NCBI RefSeq assembly: GCF_001484685.1
Contig: NZ_CP012200.1
Coordinates: 1,897,222-1,961,221 of the forward strand
Length of the DNA: 64,000 nt
Direction: 5' to 3'
Origin: Thermococcus sp. 2319x1
Lineage (GTDB): Archaea > Methanobacteriota_B > Thermococci > Thermococcales > Thermococcaceae
Below the pieces are notes generated by a model. That model worked only from the letters and a program-made list of their open reading frames with translations, ran no database searches and was not told where the DNA came from. Shown piece after piece: positions 57,213 through 64,000 of the stretch. Each line of letters begins with the position of its first letter. Within the stretch, counting starts at the first letter, position 1. Position numbers and translations under genes: made by a program.

Positions 57213-58304
57213 GTGAACGTTACCTCAGATACCACCTCTTTATGGGGGCAGGAAAGCCTCGGACGAGAGCTCATATTCAGGTTAACGATAGGGGATGTCT
57301 TAAAAGCCACCATAATAATAGTGGTGGGCCTCCTGATAGCAAAACTCCTCCGGAAATACCTTCTTAACCTATCAAGAAGCACCAAGTACGTGTGGATAAT
57401 CAATGAAGACACTGCATCAACGCTGCACAACCTGATACTCCTCATCTCTCTCATATACTCTGTAAGAGCCCTGGGCCTCTCCTTCTCCATCGGAGGGGTG
57501 GAGATAAGCAACGTCCTTACGGCGTTTTTCGTCTTCTACTTCTCCTACGTACTTGCCAAGAAGTCAAAGGACTATATGATAATGCGTTCTTCAAAGCAGA
57601 GGCTCCCGGAGGTTCAAGTCAAGGCGAAGCTCTTCTATTATATTATAGTCACCCTTGCTTTCTTCCTCGCCCTCAATATTGCCGGTTTCACTGGTAAGCT
57701 TACCACTCTACTGGCAGCGGCCGGGATAACGGGTATCGTTCTCGGTTTTGCCTCCCAAACCGTTGTGGCCAACTTCATCTCTGGCATATTCATGTACTTC
57801 GACAAGCCGCTTAAGATAGGTGATCCCGTTGAGGTTGCGGGCTATTCGGGCGTTGTCCACGACATAAGGATACTCTCCACCAGAATAAGGACGTGGGACG
57901 GTCTCCTCGTGAGGATTCCAAACGAAAAGCTCTTCAACAGCGAGATAAAGAACCTTCAGAAGTATCCAGCGAGGAGAGTTGACATAACAGTGGGCATAGC
58001 CTACAAGGAAGATGCCCAGAAAGCGATAGATGTGATAAAGAAGACCCTCGACGAGATGCCCTATGTTTTAGCGGAGCCGGAGCCAATTATATTCGTTGAT
58101 AACCTCGGGGACAGCAGCGTCAACATAGCGGTAAGGGCATGGGCACCGAGCGAGAAGTGGTTCGACGTGAGGTGGCAGATAGTTCAGAAAATAAAGGAGG
58201 CCCTCGACAGGGAAGGCATAGAGATACCCTTCCCGCAGAGGGTCAACTGGTTCGCGGAGGAGCTGAGGGTGAGGATAGAGGAGCCAGAAGAGGAGAGCTC
58301 TTAA
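57213..58304 (+). CDS. Small-conductance mechanosensitive channel, MscS family
   Basis: 363 residues. Three to four N-terminal helices, then the pore helix and beta domain: LTTLLAAAGITGIVLGFASQTVVANFISGIFMYFDKPLKIGDPVEVAGYSGVVHDI, with its Gly/Ala-rich packing face, followed by the mixed alpha/beta C-domain to FPQRVNWFAEELRV. It releases solutes under membrane tension. GTG 57213 after GAGGTGGTG; GTG 57204 is an alternative. Convergent with the methyltransferase gene (4-base overlap). Confidence 0.93.
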   Translation: MNVTSDTTSLWGQESLGRELIFRLTIGDVLKATIIIVVGLLIAKLLRKYLLNLSRSTKYVWIINEDTASTLHNLILLISLIYSVRALGLSFSIGGVEISNVLTAFFVFYFSYVLAKKSKDYMIMRSSKQRLPEVQVKAKLFYYIIVTLAFFLALNIAGFTGKLTTLLAAAGITGIVLGFASQTVVANFISGIFMYFDKPLKIGDPVEVAGYSGVVHDIRILSTRIRTWDGLLVRIPNEKLFNSEIKNLQKYPARRVDITVGIAYKEDAQKAIDVIKKTLDEMPYVLAEPEPIIFVDNLGDSSVNIAVRAWAPSEKWFDVRWQIVQKIKEALDREGIEIPFPQRVNWFAEELRVRIEEPEEESS

Positions 58305-59629
58305 CCCCTTCTCTTTTCTATCAGTGCGTAGAAAAAGCCTATGGTTCTGTGCCTGTGGGGCCATGCCCTCATCGTTCCCTCCAAAAAGCCCGGGTCATAG
58401 GGCCAGCTTAGGGGCACGAGCTTTGCATCGGGGTGTCTCTCAAGGAACCACTTGATCACTTCCTCGTTCTCCTCGGGAAGCATTGAGCAGGTAGAATAGA
58501 GTAGCCTCCCTCCGGGCTTTAAAAGCTTCCAGGCGCTCTCTATGAGCTCCTTCTGAAGGGTTACCACTTTGGGGATGTTCTTCTCCTTCAACCTCCATCT
58601 CAGCTCGGGGTTTTTCGCTATTGTCCCATCGCTCGTGCAGGGAGCATCAAGCATTACTTTATCGGCAATTTCCTCGCCGAGGAGTTCTGGTGCCTTTCTC
58701 CCATCGGCTTTGATAACCTCTGCAATCTCAACCCCCGTCCTCTTGAGTACTTCTTCCATGCGCTTTATTCTAGCTTTATCAACATCGAAAGCATAGATTT
58801 TACCTTTGTTTTCCATCAGCTCCGCCATATGGCTCGTCTTTCCTCCCGGTGCCGCCGCTAAGTCCACCACCGTTTCCCCCGGCTTCGGGGCAAGAACCAG
58901 CGAGGCAACGGCGGAAGCTTCCTCCTGCGCTATCGCCCATCCTCTGTTAAAGAGCCATTCGGGATTGAAGGGGTCGATGATTCTAATTATGGTCCCGACT
59001 CTATTGCTCCTCTCGAAGAGGACATGCTTTTTCTTGAGGTAGTCCTCAACTTCTTCAACACTTGCTTTAAGCTGATTAACCCTTATGCTCGTCGGAAGGG
59101 TTTCGTTGAGGGCCTTTAGGAGTTCTTCAGCTTCCTCTCCAAGCAACGCTTTCATCCTTGCTATGAACCACTCGGGAAAGAGGTACTCCCACTTGAGTCG
59201 CTTTTCCTCGGTGTTGAGCTTGGGGATGTAATTTATCACCCTCGGCAGGAGGTCGTAGTAGTAATATCCCACGTATGGGTGAGTTCTTTTCGAGAGGAAC
59301 TTGGCCAAGCCTTTAAGATGCTGGATAGTTTTCTCATTTGGATTTCTGAAAACTGCAACCTCAATGGCTACCCTTAAAGTGGCCCTTAACCAGGGGTCGA
59401 GGATGAGGGGAGAAACGCCGACTAGCTCTTCTACAATCTCGTCTATCAAGCCGAGGCGCCTCTGGATTGAGTAGAAAATACCGGTGAGCTTCGAATTTTC
59501 CCAGTCTTCTATTTTGTACTTTGCAAAGGCCTTCCTCTTCGCCTGCTGGCTGGGTTTTACTTCTTCTCCGAGCTTGACGGCCTCTACTAAGGCGTAGAGC
59601 TGTCTGTCACTTAACTTTAGCTTTCCCAT
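58301..59629 (-). CDS. RsmB/NOP2-family RNA m5C methyltransferase
   Basis: 442 residues from ATG 59629 (ribosome site GAGAGGG). N-terminal NusB-like RNA-binding domain (about 1-140), then the methyltransferase: NRGWAIAQEEASAVASLVLAP, SAM motif VVDLAAAPGGKTSHMAELM, YAFDVDKARIKRM, DAPCTSDGTIAKNPE and the catalytic YSTCSMLPEENEEVI. It modifies cytosine in rRNA or tRNA; the target is not determinable here. Confidence 0.92.
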   Translation of the reverse strand: MGKLKLSDRQLYALVEAVKLGEEVKPSQQAKRKAFAKYKIEDWENSKLTGIFYSIQRRLGLIDEIVEELVGVSPLILDPWLRATLRVAIEVAVFRNPNEKTIQHLKGLAKFLSKRTHPYVGYYYYDLLPRVINYIPKLNTEEKRLKWEYLFPEWFIARMKALLGEEAEELLKALNETLPTSIRVNQLKASVEEVEDYLKKKHVLFERSNRVGTIIRIIDPFNPEWLFNRGWAIAQEEASAVASLVLAPKPGETVVDLAAAPGGKTSHMAELMENKGKIYAFDVDKARIKRMEEVLKRTGVEIAEVIKADGRKAPELLGEEIADKVMLDAPCTSDGTIAKNPELRWRLKEKNIPKVVTLQKELIESAWKLLKPGGRLLYSTCSMLPEENEEVIKWFLERHPDAKLVPLSWPYDPGFLEGTMRAWPHRHRTIGFFYALIEKRRG

Positions 59630-59795
59630 CTCAATCCCTCTCAAACCGGTAGATGTCAACTAAAATCCGTTCAAGTTTTTTCCTATGGAAGAAAAACTGG
59701 GCCGGAATTTCGAAGGGGAGGGTTAAGCGATGGGTAATCAAAGCCCCTCAGATTTGACAGGATAATTGCGAGGTGCTTTTTCTTCATTCTATCAC

Positions 59796-60170
59796 CTATG
59801 AGCTTGCAATGTAGTGGAAGAGTTCCTCCCACGTCATGTTGAACTCGAGGCCTTTTATCCCAAAAATTGTCCCCGCCGTGGTTAATATAAACATTACCAC
59901 GACTACCCCTAAGAGAAATCCAAACTCTGCCGCAAACGTTACAACAAGTGCCTCCTTCAAGGTTAGCCTAAGCAGCTTTAAAACTGCAAAAAGCACCAAA
60001 ACCCCGAGAAAAAGATTTATTCCCAGGGAAACTCCAACGCCCAGAATGGATATTGCCAAGATCGAATAGCTTTTCAATTCTCTGTATGTGAAAACCTCTA
60101 GAGCCGTTTTCAGGAAGAGGTAGTAAAGGACTACAAAGATGGTATAGATGATGACATCTACAAGTTGCAT
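59796..60170 (-). CDS. Small integral membrane protein, unknown
   Basis: 124 residues, about four hydrophobic helices (VDVIIYTIFVVLYYLFL; YSILAISILGVGVSLGINLFLGVLVLFAVL; EALVVTFAAEFGFLLGVVVVMFIL) and a short polar C-terminus. ATG 60170, close to the Dph2 stop on the same strand. No family recognised. Hydropathy and codon pattern look like a real gene. Confidence 0.65.
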   Translation of the reverse strand: MQLVDVIIYTIFVVLYYLFLKTALEVFTYRELKSYSILAISILGVGVSLGINLFLGVLVLFAVLKLLRLTLKEALVVTFAAEFGFLLGVVVVMFILTTAGTIFGIKGLEFNMTWEELFHYIASS

Positions 60171-60192
60171 GAGAGAAAATTGGGAATGGGAT

Positions 60193-61230
60193 TTATAAAG
60201 ACTTTGGAAGCCTGAGGCTTATTCCCATAGGTTCATCCTTCTCTCTCTTGCCCCCCGGGATTTCATCGAACTCGTACTCCTCCCTTAACCCGAGTAAAAT
60301 TTCCACCTCCCTAGGCGTAAGCACCGGCTTTCTCCAATTCTCAACATCGTCTATAGGGACACGCGGACATGCCACAACTACGTAGGCGTCAAAGTCAAAG
60401 CCTTCCAAAGCTTGGTAGCTTATATGGTTCATCACTATCAGCTGGGCCTTTTTTCCATGCTCTTTTAGAAGTTTTACAATTCTTCTGGCTTCCCCAAGTC
60501 TCAGTTGGCCCTTTTTGGTGCTTGTTATTACTCCAAACTTCTCTGCATCGTAGGCTTTAGCTATCTGCGCCCAGCGTTTTCTTATCCATCTCTCCGCCTC
60601 TTTGTCCATCCATATTGCATCGCCGCTGTATGGGTTTATTGCAAGGGTTGGCTTTTTTGTGGCTAAAGCAACGCCAATGGGGTGGAAGTAGCCAGCCCCA
60701 ATAAAGAGAATGCCCTCTGCCTCCACTTTTGCCGCCGAAAAGTTGCATCCCAAAACTTGGCCGGGGAAGGAGACCCTTCCATCTCCCCTGCCGATTCTTA
60801 CCTCAAATCCCTCATCTTCAAGGAATTCCTTTGCTCTGTTTAAGTCCTTTACGTGCTGAACGGTCGTAACCAATGCTATTCTTTTTCCGAGCTTTTCTAT
60901 CTCATGCAGATTTTTAGATAACGCTTTGATTACATCTACTTTTGCAAAGGCGGGAATAAAAATCGTTGGGACTTCGAGATTAAGCACCATGTACGAATGG
61001 CCGAGATGGATTAATGCATCACATCCGAGCATCTTCGCCTCTCTATCGGCTGGATCACAGGCACCGTAGTTAATATCTCCACTTATTAAGCTCTCTATAC
61101 CGTTTTCTTCAAGAAACTCTGCTAAAAACTGTGCCTCTCTCTTTAGACCTTCTGGAGTTTGGATTAAAACCCTCTTCGCATCCAATTCTCTCAGCTTTTC
61201 CAAAACTTCTCGCTCGTGAAGCTCGTGCAT
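60193..61230 (-). CDS. dph2: Diphthamide synthase Dph2
   Basis: Non-canonical radical SAM enzyme that transfers the 3-amino-3-carboxypropyl group of SAM to a histidine of elongation factor 2. 345 residues from ATG 61230 (GGTGAG upstream). The three cluster cysteines are at about 58 (INYGACDPAD), 162 (VLGCNFSAA) and 288 (VVACPRVPIDD), matching the archaeal spacing. Also LIQTPEGLKREA and IGAGYFHPIGVALAT. Confidence 0.95.
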   Translation of the reverse strand: MHELHEREVLEKLRELDAKRVLIQTPEGLKREAQFLAEFLEENGIESLISGDINYGACDPADREAKMLGCDALIHLGHSYMVLNLEVPTIFIPAFAKVDVIKALSKNLHEIEKLGKRIALVTTVQHVKDLNRAKEFLEDEGFEVRIGRGDGRVSFPGQVLGCNFSAAKVEAEGILFIGAGYFHPIGVALATKKPTLAINPYSGDAIWMDKEAERWIRKRWAQIAKAYDAEKFGVITSTKKGQLRLGEARRIVKLLKEHGKKAQLIVMNHISYQALEGFDFDAYVVVACPRVPIDDVENWRKPVLTPREVEILLGLREEYEFDEIPGGKREKDEPMGISLRLPKSL

Positions 61231-61283
61231 AGGCTCACCAATCACCTTCAAAACGAAATTCTTTTAAAGATTTAGCACCAACA

Positions 61284-61304
61284 ATACCTCGAAGTTCGAG
61301 GTAT
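61284..61304. promoter_or_regulatory. 21-base perfect palindrome, likely PadR operator
   Basis: The core TACCTCGAAGTTCGAGGTA (61285-61303), extended by one pair on each side, is perfectly symmetric about a central G. It lies between a TATA-like CTTTTAAAGATTT (61261-61273) and the start codon of the YhfC-like/PadR operon, about 10 bases before ATG 61315. Autoregulation by the encoded PadR protein is the simplest reading. Confidence 0.65.
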
Positions 61305-61314
61305 GGTGGTGAAG

Positions 61315-62412
61315 ATGAGAAAAACAATAGCACTCTTGGTATTCCTTATTGTTGGCACTTCTCTTGTCTCAGCCGGGAGACCTTATGATGAAGCCGCGGA
61401 GGCAACTTTTGAAGCATTAAAACGTGGTGACTACTCCATCTTGCAACCTTATCTCGATGATGCAATGAAAGTCGCTTTTGATGAGGGAAAGTTCAGAGCG
61501 TTTAGGGATGATCTAATCTCAAAATATGGGGAGCTTAAGAGTTACAGCTTTGTTAAAGAAGGCAAAATTTCGGGCTTTATTCTCGGCTACTACAGCTTTG
61601 AATTTGAGAGGGCAAACGTTACCCTGAGGTTGGTGTTCAGGGAGGTGAATGGCGAATACCTCCTCTCTGGCATATGGATTGATGGAGTGAATTCAAAGGA
61701 AGCTGGTATTCCTTTGGGGGTTGCATTATTCTTCCCAGTTTTGGGAGGATTTTTAGCCTTATTCACATTTTACATGCTGGGCTTTAGGAGAGTAGGTGTT
61801 GCGGAGATTATTCTGGGCATCGTATTGGTCGCAATAACCCTTGTCATTCAACCTCTGATACAGAATGCTCCATTTTTGGCAGCTGGCATAAAGTCGAACT
61901 CGGAAGTAGTTGCTAAAGGAACGATCTTCGTGGTTTTTGCATCAATATGGCTGGGATTTATTGCCGGATTTTTCCAGGAGAGCCTAAAGTATGGGTTTTC
62001 GAAGGGGAAGTATCTTAATGAAGCCCTTTTCATTGGAATTGGCTTTGGGCTTGGTGAGGCAATATTAGTTCCCGCTTTACAGGCTATTCAGCTCGCTACA
62101 GTAGGAGTTACTCCAAACCTCACAACAGCTCTTGCTTCCATGCTTGAACGCTACTTGGCTACCCTCTTCCATGCCGGGACAACTGTGGTTTTGGCTTATT
62201 CATACAAGAGCGGCTTTGGGAAGAAGGCCTTGTTGAGTTTGAGCACTGCTCACGGCATAATCGACACCTTTGCTGCCTACTATCAGTTTAAGCCCTCAAC
62301 AGTAGTTTTGGCTATAACCTATGTGCTCCTCTTAGGAGTTTCACTTTTCCTGCTCCGGTATGGTTTGCCGAAAGTAATGGAGGAGAGGGAGGAAGACAGG
62401 ATTGTTTGGTGA
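61315..62412 (+). CDS. Membrane protein: exported N-terminal domain plus YhfC-like intramembrane domain
   Basis: 365 residues from ATG 61315 (ribosome site GGTGAAG). Signal or first helix TIALLVFLIVGTSLVSAG, then an outer domain of about 120 residues (FEALKRGDYSILQPYLDD, DLISKYGELKSY), resembling the DUF3887 type. Then about eight helices with the YhfC-type pattern FFQESLKYGF, EALFIGIGFGLGEAILVP, ERYLATLFHAGTTVVLAY and STAHGIIDTFAAYY, which could be a putative membrane metalloprotease (Glu and His positions). It overlaps the padR gene by 11 bases; the pair is likely an autoregulated stress or envelope unit. Confidence 0.75.
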   Translation: MRKTIALLVFLIVGTSLVSAGRPYDEAAEATFEALKRGDYSILQPYLDDAMKVAFDEGKFRAFRDDLISKYGELKSYSFVKEGKISGFILGYYSFEFERANVTLRLVFREVNGEYLLSGIWIDGVNSKEAGIPLGVALFFPVLGGFLALFTFYMLGFRRVGVAEIILGIVLVAITLVIQPLIQNAPFLAAGIKSNSEVVAKGTIFVVFASIWLGFIAGFFQESLKYGFSKGKYLNEALFIGIGFGLGEAILVPALQAIQLATVGVTPNLTTALASMLERYLATLFHAGTTVVLAYSYKSGFGKKALLSLSTAHGIIDTFAAYYQFKPSTVVLAITYVLLLGVSLFLLRYGLPKVMEEREEDRIVW

Positions 62413-62749
62413 TCCCAAGAAAAAGGCTTTAGAAAAATTCAGGAAAGAAATCAGAACTGGAATATATGCTTATTTGGTGCTTTCTCTCTTAAAAAAAGAG
62501 AAAACTCACGGTTATGCCCTGAAAAAAGCCCTTGAAGATCTAAGCGATGGGAAGTTTGTGCCGGGTGAGAGCACTCTCTATGGAATCCTCAAAACCCTTG
62601 AGAAGTATAGGCTTATACAGGGGGGATGGATAGAAGTCGGGGGAAGGGCAAGGAAGTATTATGAGATAACTCAAACGGGGAAAGAGGTCCTTGAAGAGCT
62701 GAGAAGAGAGATCGAGCTGATAAAAGAGGTGCTCGAAAAAGATTTTTGA
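62402..62749 (+). CDS. PadR-family transcriptional regulator
   Basis: 115 residues from TTG 62402. Winged helix: YAYLVLSLLKKEKTHGYALKKALEDLSDGKFVPGESTLYGILKTLEKYRLIQGGW, wing VGGRARKYYEITQTGKEVLEELRREIEL. This is the PadR pattern. It overlaps the membrane protein gene, so it is coexpressed, and the perfect palindrome upstream of that operon is its probable operator. A TTG start is unusual but has no better rival. Confidence 0.9.
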   Translation: MFGDPKKKALEKFRKEIRTGIYAYLVLSLLKKEKTHGYALKKALEDLSDGKFVPGESTLYGILKTLEKYRLIQGGWIEVGGRARKYYEITQTGKEVLEELRREIELIKEVLEKDF

Positions 62750-62808
62750 ATTTTCTTTCATAAAATCCCTTTTAAACCTTTTCCGGGTAATTTTATTGGT
62801 GGGTCAAG

Positions 62809-62925
62809 ATGCTGAGGAAACTCTTCAATCAATGGAAAGCAAAATGCCCCTTTATTAGGGCAATAGAAAAATGGCGCCTTGAGAGGAGGAAAAACAAATT
62901 TGAAGTAAGGAAAAGGGTCAGCTAG
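62809..62925 (+). CDS. Small basic protein, 38 residues
   Basis: ATG 62809 behind GGTGGG with a TATA-like TTTTAAACC about 40 bases upstream. The peptide MLRKLFNQWKAKCPFIRAIE continues with KWRLERRKNKFEVRKRVS. It is very basic, with aromatic residues that suggest nucleic-acid or membrane contact. Promoter and ribosome site support a real small gene; conservation was not checked. Confidence 0.45.
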   Translation: MLRKLFNQWKAKCPFIRAIEKWRLERRKNKFEVRKRVS

Positions 62926-62963
62926 TCGATCCTTTCATCACCCTTCAGCGACGGGTTTGCTCA

Positions 62964-64000
62964 TCACAGCATCTTTTTCACTTCTTCTACGACCTTTTCT
63001 ATGGAGATTGTTCTCTGTTCTCCGCTTTTCATGTCCCTTATTGTAACTTTTCCTTCAGCTAGGTCTCTCTTCCCGAGGATTATCACGGCTTTTGCCCCTA
63101 TGCTGTTGGCGTAGTCAAGTGCTTTGCTCAATTTTCTTCCCTGGATATCGTACTCTGCCCTTATCTTTGCTTTCCTCAGCATCTGCGTTACCTCTATGGC
63201 CTTCTTCTTTATCTCAAGTTCATTTCCTATGTATGCAACAAAGACATCGCTTCCGACTTTAAACTCGGGCAAAAGCCCCTTGCTCTCCAGTATTGGGATT
63301 AGCCTCTCTATTCCGATTGCAAAACCCGTTGCTGGAGTTGGTTTTCCTCCAAAAACCTCAATTAAGTTGTCATATCTTCCTCCGCCGCCTATTGAGCCTA
63401 TACCAAGGTCATTGGGGGCTATTGCCTCAAAGACTATGCTTGTGTAGTAGTCGAATCCTCTGGCTATCCCAAAGTCTATCAGCGCATAATCCTCAACGCC
63501 ATAGGCTTTTAGCAGCTCAAAGAGCCCTTCGATCTTCTTCAGTTCTTCTACTGCTATCTCGCTTCCAAAAAGTTCGTACGCTTTTGGTAAAACATCATCG
63601 GGCTTTCCCTTCAGCTCTATGAGGGCAAAGACCTTTCCTATATCTTCTTCACTGAGCCCGAATTCCTTGAGGTTCTTTATAAACTCCTCTCTGCTCATCT
63701 TGTCCTTTTTGTCGATTAGCCTCATAAGCCCAATGTCATCTTTCACGCCGAGCATTTTTGCAAATTCATCCAAAAGGACTCTATCCCCTATGTTAACCTT
63801 GAATTCCCTCAAGCCAGTGTTGAGATAGCTCTCTATGAGAAGGGCAATAACCTCGGCATCTGCCTCTATGTTCGGAGACCCAATGAGCTCAACTCCAGCC
63901 TGCCAGAACTCCCTTAACCTTCCGCTCTGCGGCTCCTCATAACGGAACATGTTTGCTATGTAGTACCACCTTATTGGCTTTGGGGCAGTCTGGAAAGAAT
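62964..64000 (-). CDS. hisS: Histidyl-tRNA synthetase (N-terminus beyond window)
   Basis: Class II synthetase charging tRNA-His. The window covers the C-terminal part: motif 2 FRYEEPQSGRLREFWQAGVELIG near the window edge, the histidine-specific RGFDYYTSIVFEA, motif 3 ATGFAIGIERLIPIL, and the anticodon-binding domain (VFVAYIGNELEIKKKAIEV, DIQGRKLSKALDYANSIGAKAVIILG). The frame stays open to position 64000, so the start lies outside. Confidence 0.95.
   Translation of the reverse strand, partial: SFQTAPKPIRWYYIANMFRYEEPQSGRLREFWQAGVELIGSPNIEADAEVIALLIESYLNTGLREFKVNIGDRVLLDEFAKMLGVKDDIGLMRLIDKKDKMSREEFIKNLKEFGLSEEDIGKVFALIELKGKPDDVLPKAYELFGSEIAVEELKKIEGLFELLKAYGVEDYALIDFGIARGFDYYTSIVFEAIAPNDLGIGSIGGGGRYDNLIEVFGGKPTPATGFAIGIERLIPILESKGLLPEFKVGSDVFVAYIGNELEIKKKAIEVTQMLRKAKIRAEYDIQGRKLSKALDYANSIGAKAVIILGKRDLAEGKVTIRDMKSGEQRTISIEKVVEEVKKML

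Overview
The window is hyperthermophilic archaeal DNA, almost certainly from a Thermococcus. The signs are leaderless or GGTG-led starts, TATA/BRE-like AT-rich promoters, a diphthamide synthase (Dph2), archaeal purine enzymes (PurP, PurO), Thermococcales-restricted DUF257 proteins, an archaeal tRNA-Gln(CUG) with encoded CCA, and insertion sequences resembling those of Pyrococcus. A GH5-GH12-GH12-CBM2-CBM2 multidomain glycosidase resembles, from memory, the enzyme described from Thermococcus sp. 2319x1. I infer a close relative of that strain or the strain itself.

Left arm (1-15.6 kb): compact cofactor and purine genes. In order these are purP (cut by the window edge), pdxT-pdxS (PLP), thi4 divergent from thiC (thiamine), a thiC-purC-purP-purO operon, a bacterial-type riboflavin operon ribD-ribE-ribBA-ribH, the NAD operon nadB-nadA-nadC, and purL. 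Several promoters carry short inverted repeats that look like operators.

Island (15.72-37.31 kb): a mosaic block lies between purL and purQ-purS, with IS982-like copies at both edges and inside. It holds (i) a decayed locus of exported membrane-anchored proteins plus a DUF4855-like protein, (ii) an IS6-like element inserted next to an IS982 remnant, (iii) an AT-rich cluster that looks like a ribosomally made, modified peptide (RiPP) system: a two-core precursor, two radical SAM/SPASM genes, a PqqD-like binder and an MFS transporter, (iv) two inverted, closely similar genes for a 449-residue exported protein, and (v) a GC-rich segment with a phosphohexomutase, the multidomain cellulase and a membrane glycosyltransferase. 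The RiPP-like cluster is the most interesting content.

Right arm (37.3-64 kb): purQ-purS, an ABC exporter, purD-purP, a DUF257 pair, purE (frameshifted as given), a second copy of the exported-protein/DUF4855-like locus, purT divergent from purM, and purC divergent from purF. Then come a formate-dehydrogenase-like molybdopterin protein, tRNA-Gln, an HD hydrolase with a DUF434 protein, DUF432 with MscS, an RNA m5C methyltransferase, dph2, a YhfC-like membrane protein with a PadR regulator, and hisS (cut by the window edge).

Together the window encodes nearly all of de novo purine synthesis (F, D, T, L/Q/S, M, E, C, P, O; purB not seen), with two purC and three purP paralogues. Many pur promoters share a two-part AT-rich signal flanking the TATA box. 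Single-base indels, often in short homopolymers, break many genes between 16 and 46 kb, including purE, so some breaks may be sequencing errors rather than true decay.
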